This document shows positions 46,897 through 60,260 of a stretch of DNA of 64,000 nt, in pieces. The translations under genes were made by a program, and so were the position numbers. Source of the stretch: Persicaria tinctoria (taxonomy: Eukaryota; Streptophyta; Magnoliopsida; Caryophyllales; Polygonaceae); the NCBI GenBank assembly GCA_037127255.1, contig JBANSL010000008.1, forward strand, positions 6,782,896-6,846,895, read 5' to 3'. How positions within the stretch are numbered: position 1 is the stretch's first letter; every line of letters begins with the position of its first letter. The notes beneath the pieces are model-generated. The model ran no database searches and had not been told where the DNA came from. It was given only the letters and a program-made list of their open reading frames with translations.

Positions 46897-47842
46897 CACC
46901 ACGTTGTTCCACCTCGACGGCCTCCTCTCGTCAGTGTCGACCTCCTTTCGTCACCGATGTCTCCCTCTCTCTCGCGCGAAGCCTGAAGAATCCCTTCCTC
47001 TACCTCAGTCGACGAAGAAACCCTCCAATCTCAGCGTTCATATGTTTCAATTTCTTTTCCTTTTATTTTTCTAAATTATTTTAACGGAAAAACTAGGGTG
47101 TTATTCGAGTCGAACGAGCCGAGCTTGACATGTTCAAGCTTGGTTCGTTTGGTAAACGAGCTCGAGCTCAGCCGAGCCTAATTTTTAAATCACATAGTTC
47201 TACTTATTTATAACATGTTAACTTAAAAGAAAATTTTAAAAATTCTATAAAATTCGAGTTTTATTCGAACGAGCCGAGCTTTCATCCGAGCTTAAATTTT
47301 GTTCAATCTCAACTTGTTTAAATAAGTGAACGCGCTCAAGGTATGTTTATCGGCGTTATTATTCTTTATCAGCACAAATAAGCTTCTTATCTGCATAACA
47401 GCATAAGCAATCAACACATTGTAAAGAAATTTAAAGAGGGAGATTCTCAAATTGAATCAAGTTTGAGTCATTTCTCATTCCAACCATATTCATAAGAAGT
47501 TGATGTGTACTTACCAACAATACCAGAAAGGCCTACGTTATACGAGATTTAATCTTTAAACAGTTGCCTCAAAAGTTTTCACATCCAATTTTGCATTCGC
47601 ACACCCAAAATTCAAAGGGCAAACAAGAATTCCTACAAATAGCAACACTATGTAATTCACAACAAAAAAATGAAGTCTAACTACGACATAGCTAGACCCT
47701 GTGTTTGTGCTCTGCAAGCACTTGAACCGGATGAGTCTAAGATGCCCTCTACGATCCGTCTTCTCTACCAAGGGGCGCCGAATGAGGAACACATTAAACA
47801 AGTTGTAACCACCAGCACACTAAAACCCTACCAAAACAGATG
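46897..47842. other. PAC4 promoter, GAGCCGAGC-type repeat, and 3' region of the next gene
   Basis: The leader and promoter of PAC4 start at 46897. 47095-47340 is rich in 'gagccgagct' and 'cgagctcgagct' motifs in both orientations, a pattern of plant hAT-like short elements that is seen again at 53455-53750. No gene is visible. The 3' untranslated region of the zinc-finger gene presumably reaches down from 47842. Confidence 0.4.
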
Positions 47843-50800
47843 CTAGTAGACGCTGCTAATCCGATCCCGGTCCGTCCCGCGTCTGTCATCTCTCCCTCGT
47901 TCCATGTACAGGTCGTGTCGGAAATCCTTTGGAGGCGGAGCTGGCGGCGCACCACCACCCCTGAATGGAGATCGGCTCCTCTCTCTCATATCACGGTCAG
48001 ACCACCGCCCGGGTGGAGGCAAGATAGGTCGCCTGTCGTAGCCTCTCCGGTCGTTGTATGGGATGTCCCTCCCACGGTCACCCCTTGCAGGCCAATCGGG
48101 CGGTGGAGGCCTTGAGAACATGGCTCGTTCCCTGAAGTCGTCCTCTAGATGGTCAAATCGGTCTCTAGGCAAGGGGTGGTGATGATCGGGAGGTAGCCTG
48201 GGCTCGTGCCTTGGGGGTGGCAGAGGACTAGTAAACCCAACATCCCTTGGAGGAAACCCGCGTGGTGGAGACCGGTAGCTATCCACGAACCTGCCTTGGA
48301 AACGATCCATTGGAGGACCAGGAAAGCGCCTAGGGGGTGCAGCCGGGGGAGGAGGCCCACCATAACCCCTTCTAGGACTTCTTGTAGGAGGATAACGATG
48401 ACGATTGCAGCTGTTGCAGTTCTCCCGCCTGGCAAAGTTTAGGTTGCCACATCTGAGAGAGAGCAGAATCAGATCAATGTAAGAATGCATATAAATAAAC
48501 TAAACCCAAAAATCCTGAAGGAAAATAATCCTTGTTTTACACATCAAGAATATGCCTAATGCAGTTGATCAAGTTCCAATGCTTCTGGTCAAACTTTCGC
48601 AAATTATCAGAAGAAAATGAACAAATTACCAGAGAAAAGCTTTCGCAAATTATCCTAATACTGATTGAAGAGCTACTAAAGGTATAACAAGAAAACGGAA
48701 AGCTGGTGCCAGTGATCAATTATCAGTTGAATGCTTATAAAGATAATACTACGGAGATAACTAATGTACACGCGTATTATTCTTCCATTAAAGCCAATAT
48801 CAATACACTATTTTCAAACGCATTACCAGCAAGTAACAACCTAGACAGAGATAACTAATGTACACGGGTCAAAAAGTCGGATAAGACAGAACTTTCAACT
48901 TACGCTGGATCTTGGCAGTACCAATCGCCTTCTCGTGGACGGACATTAGGATTGTTTCTACCTTCGCCTCTGAATCGTCCAGAACCAAAGCCAGGATCAT
49001 CAAGTGGCTTTGGAAATGGCCTGCCAATACCCCTACCACGAGCCTGAGGTGAATAGGCACGATAACGGCCAGGAGATCTCACTGCAGCTCTACCACCACC
49101 AAATCCTCGACCATGACGCAGGTCCCTAGGGTGATCAAAATCAGTACTGTGTCGACGATCAGCATCTCTATGGCGTGTTGGAGAACCAGAGACTGCTCGA
49201 GTACTATATCCTGGAAGAAGTAAAGAGAACAGAAAGAAGACAGAGAAAACCCTGTAATGTTGAGAAGCAAACACAGCAGGAAAATATGTTTACATATATA
49301 TAATGTCAAGACAATCACAAACACAAGATGTCGAATATGAAGGTGATAAAAAAATTCAATCTAAATGCTTCACACAAACGTATTTCGCCATAATGGTTTT
49401 AAGATACCAAGCAAGTTTCAGATACGATTACCATACATAAAGAGTTCCCTCCTCGTTATTTGCTGACAAATAAGGCGAAAGACGCAGCTCATAAACCATA
49501 ATGGTTTTAAGATACCAAGCAAGTTTCAGATACGATTACCATACATAAAGAGTTCCCTCCTCGTTATTTGCTGACAAATAAGGCGAAAGACGCAGCTCAT
49601 AAACCATTGGCTAGCCGCCTCAATTCCATACAATAAATAGTTCCCTCCTCCCAGCTCTGAGAAGTCAATGCAATCCATATCCATACATTGCCCAAAATGT
49701 TCAATTCCATGCTATTTTGTAGGGAACTAGGAGACCTAAACCATGTATGAAACGAGCAATCTTTCTCAAGATGCATCTTAGTAGGCAGAAAGCCGGTCCA
49801 AGTTCAGTATCTACAAACCACTGCATGGCATTAACATCTAATACTAAAACCAAATTATAACATCCCATAGGATCCGCCCCAAGAAGGCAACATGATGCCC
49901 ATACACCAACAAACAAGAAGAATAACACCATCATTAAGAAATAGCAGGGTCTCTCGCGTTTTGGATGAACAAATTTATTCCAGCGACAAGCCCAAACATT
50001 ACCCAGTACCCGCACTAAACCATATATTTTCCATGAAAATGGAACTGAGAACTGCCCAGTACCCGGTGCTTAGACCAACTTTCCACGTATTTTGATCCAT
50101 TTACAGGTATGTTTTCCATGGGAATCGAACCGAGAACTGCAACCAGCCAGAATTTTAACACACAACTCAACTGTGAATAAGAAGAAAGATTCTATTTACC
50201 CTCATTAACTGCCACAAAGCCCACAACCCTACATCTAAATTCACCAAAGCCACTGAACACAATGTGTGAAGTATTAATGGACAAAAGGCATGTTTGAAGT
50301 CCATAGTAGAGGCAGTTGATCCTCCTGATTCCACGTGATATTAACCACCTACTCTTTTTCCACACAAAAGGACTTATCATCAACCAACAGCAACCATATC
50401 AGTCTGAACTCAACCCATTCTGTTCACCAAAACTATCTCAACTGCCAAAGAGGTAATCCACGAAAAAAAACAGATGAACATTCCAAACAAAATAAGCAAT
50501 CCACCACCGGTCCCAGCATTAACAAAGAAGGAAACTGAATCAACATGCAAACCTTCATGCCACGGAATTAAATGACCAACCTTATAACGAGTGTGTATAA
50601 TGACAACAACTTAGGATTTTAATAGGCACCAGAAAGTGATATAAGACATTTGTTAATTTGAGCATCATAATTTTAACTTATCCTTTGCCAGCCAGATTTT
50701 CCATACATGCCCAAATGATGGCTGCAAGTGCACTGAAGATAAGATCATGGCTGTTGATTAAGCAAGCTGGACTCTTTGGCAAGTCATTTTATTCCAAAGC

Positions 50801-52820
50801 TGTCACCCTTACTACTCACTATTAGATATCTTACTTTGGATATTTCACCAGGCTGCATGCTCAACGTCAAGATGGAAATCAAACACTTGCCCATAGGATC
50901 CCAAATAATCAATCAAAGAACTAATTTCTATGGGAAGAATCCAAGTACATACACAGAACATAACATCTGACTTTTATGCTCATATAAATGTATTGGGATC
51001 CAAAAAAGGAACTGAGATCTTTGCAGAAGACAAGAAATCCCCTTCAGCACAAAAATACCACTATCTGCAGCATCCAAGAGATCAGATTAACTATATAACA
51101 AACTGAGCCAGGAAATGATGTCCAATTTTGACCAGAATTATAAAAAACAAGCTGCAAGTCCAAATTCATAAGGAATGGCACCTGCAATCCTGGATAAGGT
51201 AAACAGCCATCTAGGTCCCCTAGAATATCCTATTTTCCATTTTATACTGTCTACATCAGATGACCCTAAAGACATAATTGTTTACAGCCCACGGTGAAGA
51301 GCTCGAAAATAATCCCCAACCAGGACAAACACCATGCCAATAAACCCAGACGGGAGCTTCACATCACTCATAAGTCATAACTCCTCTCCAAACTGAAAAA
51401 GGAAAAGAATCCCCAATCATGACAAACCCCTACTAACAATGAAATATCCTTCATCAAGATCATTGTTCGGGCACCTTGCGACAATCAATTCTGTAACAAG
51501 CAATTAAAAATATTTACTTTGCTGCTTTAAATTTTAAGTTGGGGCCATAACCGCATGATTGATATGCAATGCAAATTCAAGAAGATAATAGAAGCAACCA
51601 ATTAAGAAAGACAAAAGCATGAAATATTTAGTAACCAAAGGAACAAGAGTAAAGTCAATAAGGTAGCAGCATTTAATGAAAGTCATCTACTGAATTACCA
51701 ATCATACGAGCAAATGCAGAAGTGCATTAATAAGGCTATCAAATAGGGGAAACAATTATGGTAGATACAACTTCGGTAAATGGGATTTGAAAATTAACAA
51801 AAAAAGGTCGCAGTTCTGTCCGCATATATGCTACGAACAGACGACAAGTGCTATAAGGTTGCCACATACAGCGTATTAAATAGACAAAATGTTCATAAAA
51901 CCCGAATATCATTTCAAACTATAATATCGACAAAACTACAGGAGTTAATTACCCCAACGCAACAAGAACCTAATATATTCATAAAGCAATTTTGCAATGC
52001 CATCATAAACTAGTGGTTAAGTGCGTGCAAAAAACTAGCCATGGAGAGAAATTTTATTGAATTGGAGAGGAAGATAGGAGGGAAGCAAAACACCATAATA
52101 ATGAATCCTTCCAGAGAAGAGGAGACAAGTATAACGAAACTTCAGATTTTCTTTTCTTTTTAGCTTTGACCTAACATTGAAACCTTAATTTTGCCATCAG
52201 CGATGTCAACATCAAGTAGCTTAATAGGATGTAACGTCAAGAAAGGGGAAATTTTAGGTTGACCCGCAGATTTGATGAAAGCTTTATACTTTTTTTTTTT
52301 TCCAACTCCTCATCAACTTCCTAGCTAGAAATATGCACAAAAAAATTCTAGTAATGCGATTTAATCTTAGCTCTAGAAATAAGCGAAGCAAAACGCAAAT
52401 CAGATCTAAATTCAAAGCGAAATATGGGACAACGAAACGTTACCAAACAAGAAGGAACAAATTTCAGGCGGAAATTCACAGCAACTCCAAACCGCATCAC
52501 AAAATGTACAGTACTGTTTTCATTCCCCGGTCAAAAGTCCGATTAAAGCTAGAACATGTTCCAAGTTTCATGGACCGGTGAAATTAGCCGACAGAGAAAA
52601 GAAAAGATAATATAACTGCTTAAATTACGGATGAAAGATTGAGAATCGAACCGTGATGATCATCGGAGTAGCGATCGGTGCGCGAATGCGGAGGGAGATC
52701 AGGACGAACCTCGCCGGGTTCGTAATCGGTGGATCCACCGGCGACGCTGTCCGCCGGGCGCACTAGGAGGCTGCTCAGGAGCGGCTGGTGCGGCTTCGTC
52801 TGGTCCTCCCGCGACCCCAT
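47843..52820 (-). CDS. RanBP2-type zinc-finger, arginine/glycine-rich RNA-binding protein
   Basis: 361 residues in three exons on the minus strand: 52820-52652, 49210-48904, 48452-47843; GT-AG and in frame. Intron 1 is 3.4 kb. The protein begins MGSREDQTKPHQPLLSSL and has YEPGEVR, then an RG/RGG-rich region. It has one RanBP2-type zinc finger split by intron 2 (about 150-176: GDWYCQDPACGNLNFARREN and CNSC, with the W, N and four Cys of the fold). The tail is long and proline/arginine/aspartate-rich, with RSPR and RERSRSP motifs. Such fingers bind single-stranded RNA with GGU motifs and often belong to splicing-related proteins (family knowledge). It matches my memory of Arabidopsis At4g28990. 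The start is the first ATG and gives the conserved N terminus. Confidence 0.92.
49388..49603. repeat. Perfect 108-bp tandem duplication in an intron
   Basis: The segment starting 'ccataatggttttaag' at 49388 is repeated at 49496 without visible differences, up to 'ataaacca' near 49603. It lies in intron 1 of the zinc-finger gene, about 180 bp upstream of exon 2. Identity of the two copies points to a very recent event or an assembly duplication. Confidence 0.85.
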
Positions 52821-54140
52821 TCTCTCTCTGTCTCCCTCTTTCTCTCTATGAAGTCATGAACCCTAGCCACTGTATATTGAGATTTGAGATTGTTCTGCGT
52901 TTCCAGACAGAGACTTTTATTTTTATTTTTTATTTTTTTTATATACAAAGAGACTTTTGTTTTATTTAATATTTTTTAGGAGACTAATTTATTTAGACGT
53001 AGACTTTTATTTTTCATTTCCCGTATAAAATTTTCCCTCCGTCCGACAATAATATAAGTTTTAAAAAAATTATAAAATATCAATTTTTTAATTAATTATT
53101 TTAATAAGTATTAAATTTTGCACAAAAATTTATTAAAATTTTGATATTTTATACTCCACTTTTTTTTTTAAAAAAAAAACATGTCATTTAATATTAACAT
53201 ATGGTTTTTTAAGATGATAAAAACTGTTTCAAATTTATTAATAATAACTACGAAATTGTAAAAAAAAATTAGATATTTTATATATTTTTATTATTCTAAA
53301 AAAGCATGAACAAATAATAATAAATGACATATTTTATCGAGTGAAAGAGAGTATAACTTTTAATTTCTTTAAAAAAATGTGTAAAATAATATGGATCATA
53401 TATTGCTGAACTTAAAGAGTACATATGAAAGGTGACATGTGTCGACAAGTTAGGATGAGTCGAGTATTGCTTGTTTATATTCGGTTCGTTTATAAACGAG
53501 TGAGCCCAAATTTGAACTCGGCTTAAAATTGTGCTCTAACCGAGCTTGTTTGGTAAATGAAGCAAGTTCGAGTCGAGTGTTTTTCGAGTATTACACAAAA
53601 TTCGAGCAATTTGAGTCTGTATCAAGCCGAGTCGAGATATGAAATGAGCTTAAAAATATGCTCATACTCAGGTCATTTAGTAAATGAATAAGCTCGAGCC
53701 GAGTTTTCATTGAATCGAACTCGAACCAAGCTCAAGCAACTCGGTTGATATAAAGGAAGAGATTTTTTTAGTTTGTCGAATGGCCTTATCGACGACGAAA
53801 CATATGTCCTTATGGCGCAGTTGAAAACGCGCAACAAGCTACATTTCGTACAAAGCCTCGCAACTCATCACAAGGATACGCGACATTGAACAAATTCAAT
53901 CCCCTCCGATTTTCTTACCTTACACAGACTAGACCTTCCGATACACGAGAAGCGTTATCTACCAAAAGGGACTCGACAATTCAAGCTCAAACCAATATAT
54001 CTTCAATGCAGACAATGCTTTCTCTTGTCCACCAGGGATACGCAAACGAATTGGGGAGTGAAAATTCACACAAAGGGATTGAAGCTACAACAAAAAATGC
54101 ACACATGTAACCGGGCAGTTGAAGATGCAAGCTGACATTT
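52821..54140. other. Promoter of the zinc-finger gene and repeat-derived DNA
   Basis: The leader of the zinc-finger gene lies at the left edge. 53150-53355 resembles a Stowaway-type MITE (inverted 'aaatgacat' near its ends, TA-flanked). 53455-53750 is a GAGCCGAGC-type repeat like that at 47095-47340. The 3' untranslated region of the ROP gene should lie at 53880-54140. No additional gene is seen. Confidence 0.4.
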
Positions 54141-55970
<1,830 letters not shown>

Positions 55971-57803
55971 TCTCTCACAATCTCTCTCTCCAAGAAGAAG
56001 TTGAAGCTACTCTTACTGTTTGCAGATGCTTACCACAAGTAGTGATGAACAAGATGAAGCCCAGAAAAGGAGTCCAGCTTAAATGTTGGAATTTGGGATG
56101 TATGGGAGAAAGAAATTAAACTGTGCTCGGTAAAAGAGAACAAACAAAGCAAGGACAAAACACATGAACCTCTGTTGATTGTTTCAAGGAAGAGAGAGAG
56201 ATTTAAAAACAAGGAAAGTTCACAAGTTTCCCATTGGAAAATTTGTAAAATATAACCCCAACTTTAGAGTTGGTTACAAATGGCTTGATTTGGTAGGGAT
56301 CTTCTATCTTCAATCACTTAAAATTTTTGTTTTATACTCCATTAAAATATAATTAATTTTTGTAAAAAAAACACTAATGTAAAATAATAATAATAATAAA
56401 AGAGTGAATTGAAAAATTGATTTTGAGAAGGGTTGTGAGAATTAGAAACAATGTATTCGAAATGGAGTATAATTTTTTTTTATCAACCGTCTAATTTATT
56501 TTCAACTCATTATAACATTAAGTTAATTAGGTAAAACGAAACATTAAACTTAGGAAAAAGGTGCATCCTTTGAGGCACAATTAGTCCAAAATTTTTTATT
56601 TATTTTTTTCCTGTGCAAAATCAAAATTCTTGGCAATAAGCCCAAAAAGTGGGATATTTTTTGCAATTTTTGTGCATAATAGGAAGTGGTCAAAGAGGGT
56701 TTTACTGTGGGATGTCGGACTCGGACACTTGATTTCATTGAAGTTCCAAATGGATTTGAAAAAAGTGGAGGAAATTCAAAAAAAGGAGGTGGCTTTTTGG
56801 CTTTTGTGGGTTTTGAAATCGGAAAGCAAATTTGGGTGGGAATGGGAGCAGGCCCTCTCAAACGGCTACATGTCTCTCTGATGACTGATGTCTCGGTCGC
56901 CGTTACCGTTGGGTTCCAACTGTCTAAACTTTCCCCTTTTTTTTTCTTCAAACGGGAAAATATTCAAAGAACTTACCAGTTACAACAAACTACCTGATTT
57001 TTTTAGAGTTGAATGAATCGATAGATATACCATAATTACAAATCAATCACACACATACACCAACTCACATTATATTAGAGTATTTCCAACGACTAATCTA
57101 AAAAATCTCTAAAATGAAAATATTAAAATTTCTAAAATTTGTATACTTCAACAACTTCTCTATTTAAAGTAGAATGAATATAATTATATGCTATAAATAC
57201 TCTAAATATATATAGAGGAAAAAGTCCTCTTTTAAAAAATCTCTATTTTACAAAACTTATTGGGCTCATCGAAAAAACCCGAAAATAATATATAAACCAT
57301 TAATTTTTACTCTATTTACCGCTAACCACCGTAACATCCTGTGGTATCTTAATGACCCTCTAATCTAACCCACCGTTGTATTATGTTATGTGATAGAGTG
57401 ATTTTGAATTTTTTTTTAGATATTTCTATCGACTTGTTGGATTAGTCCACTTTTCACTTAATGGGCTCGGCCCATTATACCTCCCAATTGCCAACTATTT
57501 TGGGCTTTTAAAAACTTAAATTATCTCAACGCATCCTTGCTAGATTTGGCCATTTTTAGTTATGGAAAGGGTGAATGGTCACTCTAGACTCGACCACATG
57601 GACTTGATTTGCGATTTGGACCTATTTTTCAAACAGTTATTTAATTTTAGTTTTTGAAATTATTTTAGGGTTAGTTACATAAGACTAACCTTTAAATAGG
57701 AGTAGCTATTTATATACAACTAACAACGTTGCAGGGTATAATGAAGTATGTACATTTACCTCGAATTATAGTTGAGAGGTATTTCTGATAGACCCGGTGA
57801 TAA
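55971..57803. other. ROP 5' region and intergenic DNA
   Basis: The leader and promoter of the ROP gene extend right from 55971. 56550-56960 contains open frames on both strands without domains. Near 57455-57490 is a 'taatgggctcggcccatta' palindrome holding two GGCCCA/TGGGCT (site II-like) elements, but no gene starts close to it. 57075-57420 has the 'gagtatttccaacgact' start seen in Tourist-like MITEs, without a clear partner. Confidence 0.4.
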
Positions 57804-58188
57804 GAGCAAGAGCAACCATGTGTTTTGCTCACCTTAAGGTTACTAAAAGGTAACTATATGGTTGTAGGCAAAACCTTAAGGTAAAAAGAGGGAAGGGGTT
57901 ACCTTGGTGTGGAGAGGTAGGAAGTGCCTTGTACCATATGCAAAAGCATGATGCTTTATTTATTTTTATGTTATTTATTTAACTAATAATATTATGATTG
58001 TTGGAGATCATATAGTGGGTATAAATAAATGGGAAAAAAAGATTGTGGAGTAAAAATATGAAGACCTTAAAGAAAGAGGTTGATAAAGTGAAAAATTATT
58101 TAAAAGAAAAAACAAATGAGGTGTCAAAATATTATAGGAAGAGAGAAAAAAAATTGAATAAGAGATAACCTTATGATTGCGGATGGTC
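57804..58188. mobile_element. Tourist-type MITE
   Basis: 385 bp between TAA duplications (57801-57803, 58189-58191). The ends read inward gagcaagagcaaccat and gaccatccgcaatcat, matching at most positions. Size, target and termini fit PIF/Harbinger-derived Tourist elements. It is non-coding. Confidence 0.65.
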
Positions 58189-58191
58189 TAA

Positions 58192-60260
58192 CCATATAAA
58201 TATTGCAGAACTGCAGACGTCATAGAGTGAGAACACAAACGCAGGAAAGTCTAACAAATGCAAATAGCACCAAATACTAAATATTGATAGCTCACATGCT
58301 CCTCCTCCAATGGTCTCGATCTATGTCCATATTTCGTCACGAGGACTAAGAGGGAAAGGTATTGGCGAATAGCTTTCATCAAACACCTTCTTTGGTCTAC
58401 CTCTGCCTCTTCTTATACCCCCTAGGGTCAAATTATTAGTAGAGGAGCCAAAACATTTCCGGAGAGGAGCACAATTATATATGTGCGGTGTCGATTTGGA
58501 TTAAGGTGGCAGAAAGAACTCTATATAATATGACAACAAATGATGTTATTTTAGAACAAAATATCATAAGTTTAGGATAAAATGCCATCGTTTTTTTCTC
58601 GTTGAAAAATATAAATAAATGAAATAGTTGAAGCAAAAAATTAACAAAATAAGGATAAAAACACAATATATATAATAAATATTGAGTCAATATGTAATTA
58701 ATTTGTTGTACTCTTAACATGTAATAATGTATATCTAGTTATAAAAATTTAAAAGTTTCATAACTTATTACCTAGTTGTCGAAATGAGTAATATAACATC
58801 TCGTTTCGAAGCTCTCGAGATGAATTATAGACTTATAGTATGTGAATGTCAATCTAAGTAAAATATAAAAACATTACATTTTATTGAAAAAAATTAATGT
58901 GATTAATACACCTTCAATTTTCAAATATTCATAACTTTTTACTCGGATGTTGGATTAGGGCATATATTAAAACGAATCTATCGACGAAGAAAATACATAT
59001 TGGTAGTTCTTCGGATGACAAGGGGGAACGTGCTCCCCCATGCCCCCCTTGGCTCCGCCACTGCTAAGCACATATATACACTTCGGCGCTCCCGTCTATC
59101 AAGACCGCAGACCATATCTTATGATCGAGCTGTTAATTAAACTCATGCATTTTTCAGGTTCGTTGTTTTCACTTGATCCTTGAAAGTCAAGAATTATATA
59201 TTACTTACACTAGTATATATATAATTTTAGACAGGTTATAAAACACTAATGTACCACGTATATATATGAGCATCCTGTTATGACCCTATCGTAATGACCT
59301 TATTAGATATTAGACATTAAGGTTAGAGTATAAATACCCTTAGGCTATTGTAATGGGGATATCAATGAAAATAATCCAATCGCTTAGCTTTCCTGTCTCA
59401 TACTCTCTATCCTGTCTCATACTCTCTCCATTTATCTCTCCTACGTACCTGATCTTCTTCTTCCTACCTTCTTCACTGTCTCAGATCATCAAATCCTCAT
59501 TTAAAGTCTTACCCTTGAACAATTTTTGCAAATAAATTAATATAAAACTATAAAACTATCAAACGGAATTATTCAGGTCGAGTTGGGAGTCGGGTCGGAT
59601 CAGGTTTGTCTGCCTTCGGGTCAATTAAGGCATCAGGTCAAAATGGGTCGGACTCGGGTTCGAGTTGTGTGTGACATTAGTTTTTCGGATTTTGGTCGGG
59701 TCTGGGTTCAGTTAGGGTTCTTGGGCCGGGACAGATCTTGCCAGCTAGCTATCCGTATTTTATAATCTGAATGAACTCGAATTAAACTTTTTTTCCCCTT
59801 AATTCAGATTCGAGTTGCTCAACTTATATTAACCCTAGCTAGACGGCCAAAGTAGTTAAGGCGAGGTTGAAACAAAATCCAAAATGATCAAACGCCCCAA
59901 ATAAAAGAGAAATAGATTGAAATTTGAGATGAAGAGGAAAATAGTACATGGATAGGGTACATTATATTCGAAAATCAGATTTAAAAAGTGATGAGATTAC
60001 AAACCTTAAAACAGATTTTTAATATTTTTGTGGAGAATACAAATAGTTGAGAAGCATGGCGACTCATAACCGAGGACGATCAAGAATAAACTGCATATAG
60101 CATCATGAGCAATCAACCTTAAGTGTAGGCCAAATTCTAGGGCTTTGGCTCTTTGAGCAGATTGACTGCTCATGATGTTATACCATCTTCAAGATGGCCT
60201 CGCCTTGGTTGCACATTGCTTCCATCTACTACACTAGTGAGTAGTCATCGTCATGTCGGT
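58192..60260. other. Intergenic and 3' region of the bHLH gene
   Basis: 58430-59065 ends in 'ccttggctccgccactg', a phrase often found at ends of plant repeats, but no pair of termini is clear. 59575-59760 has 'gggtcggatcaggt' type motifs like the subterminal parts of short hAT elements. 60060-60260 should be the 3' untranslated region of the bHLH gene and holds the hairpin listed separately. No gene is seen. Confidence 0.4.
60096..60182. ncRNA. Hairpin with a 21-nt near-perfect stem in the bHLH 3' region
   Basis: tatagcatcatgagcaatcaa (60096-60116) pairs with ttgactgctcatgatgttata (60162-60182): 19 Watson-Crick pairs, one G-U and one mismatch, around a loop of about 45 bases. The stem hardly extends beyond 21 nt, which is short for a plant microRNA precursor. 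I match it to no known microRNA family. It may also be a 3' UTR structure or chance. Confidence 0.3.

Noticed and set aside
57455..57490. GGCCCA palindrome as a promoter element
   Set aside because: It looks like paired site II elements but no transcript start or gene is near it on either strand.
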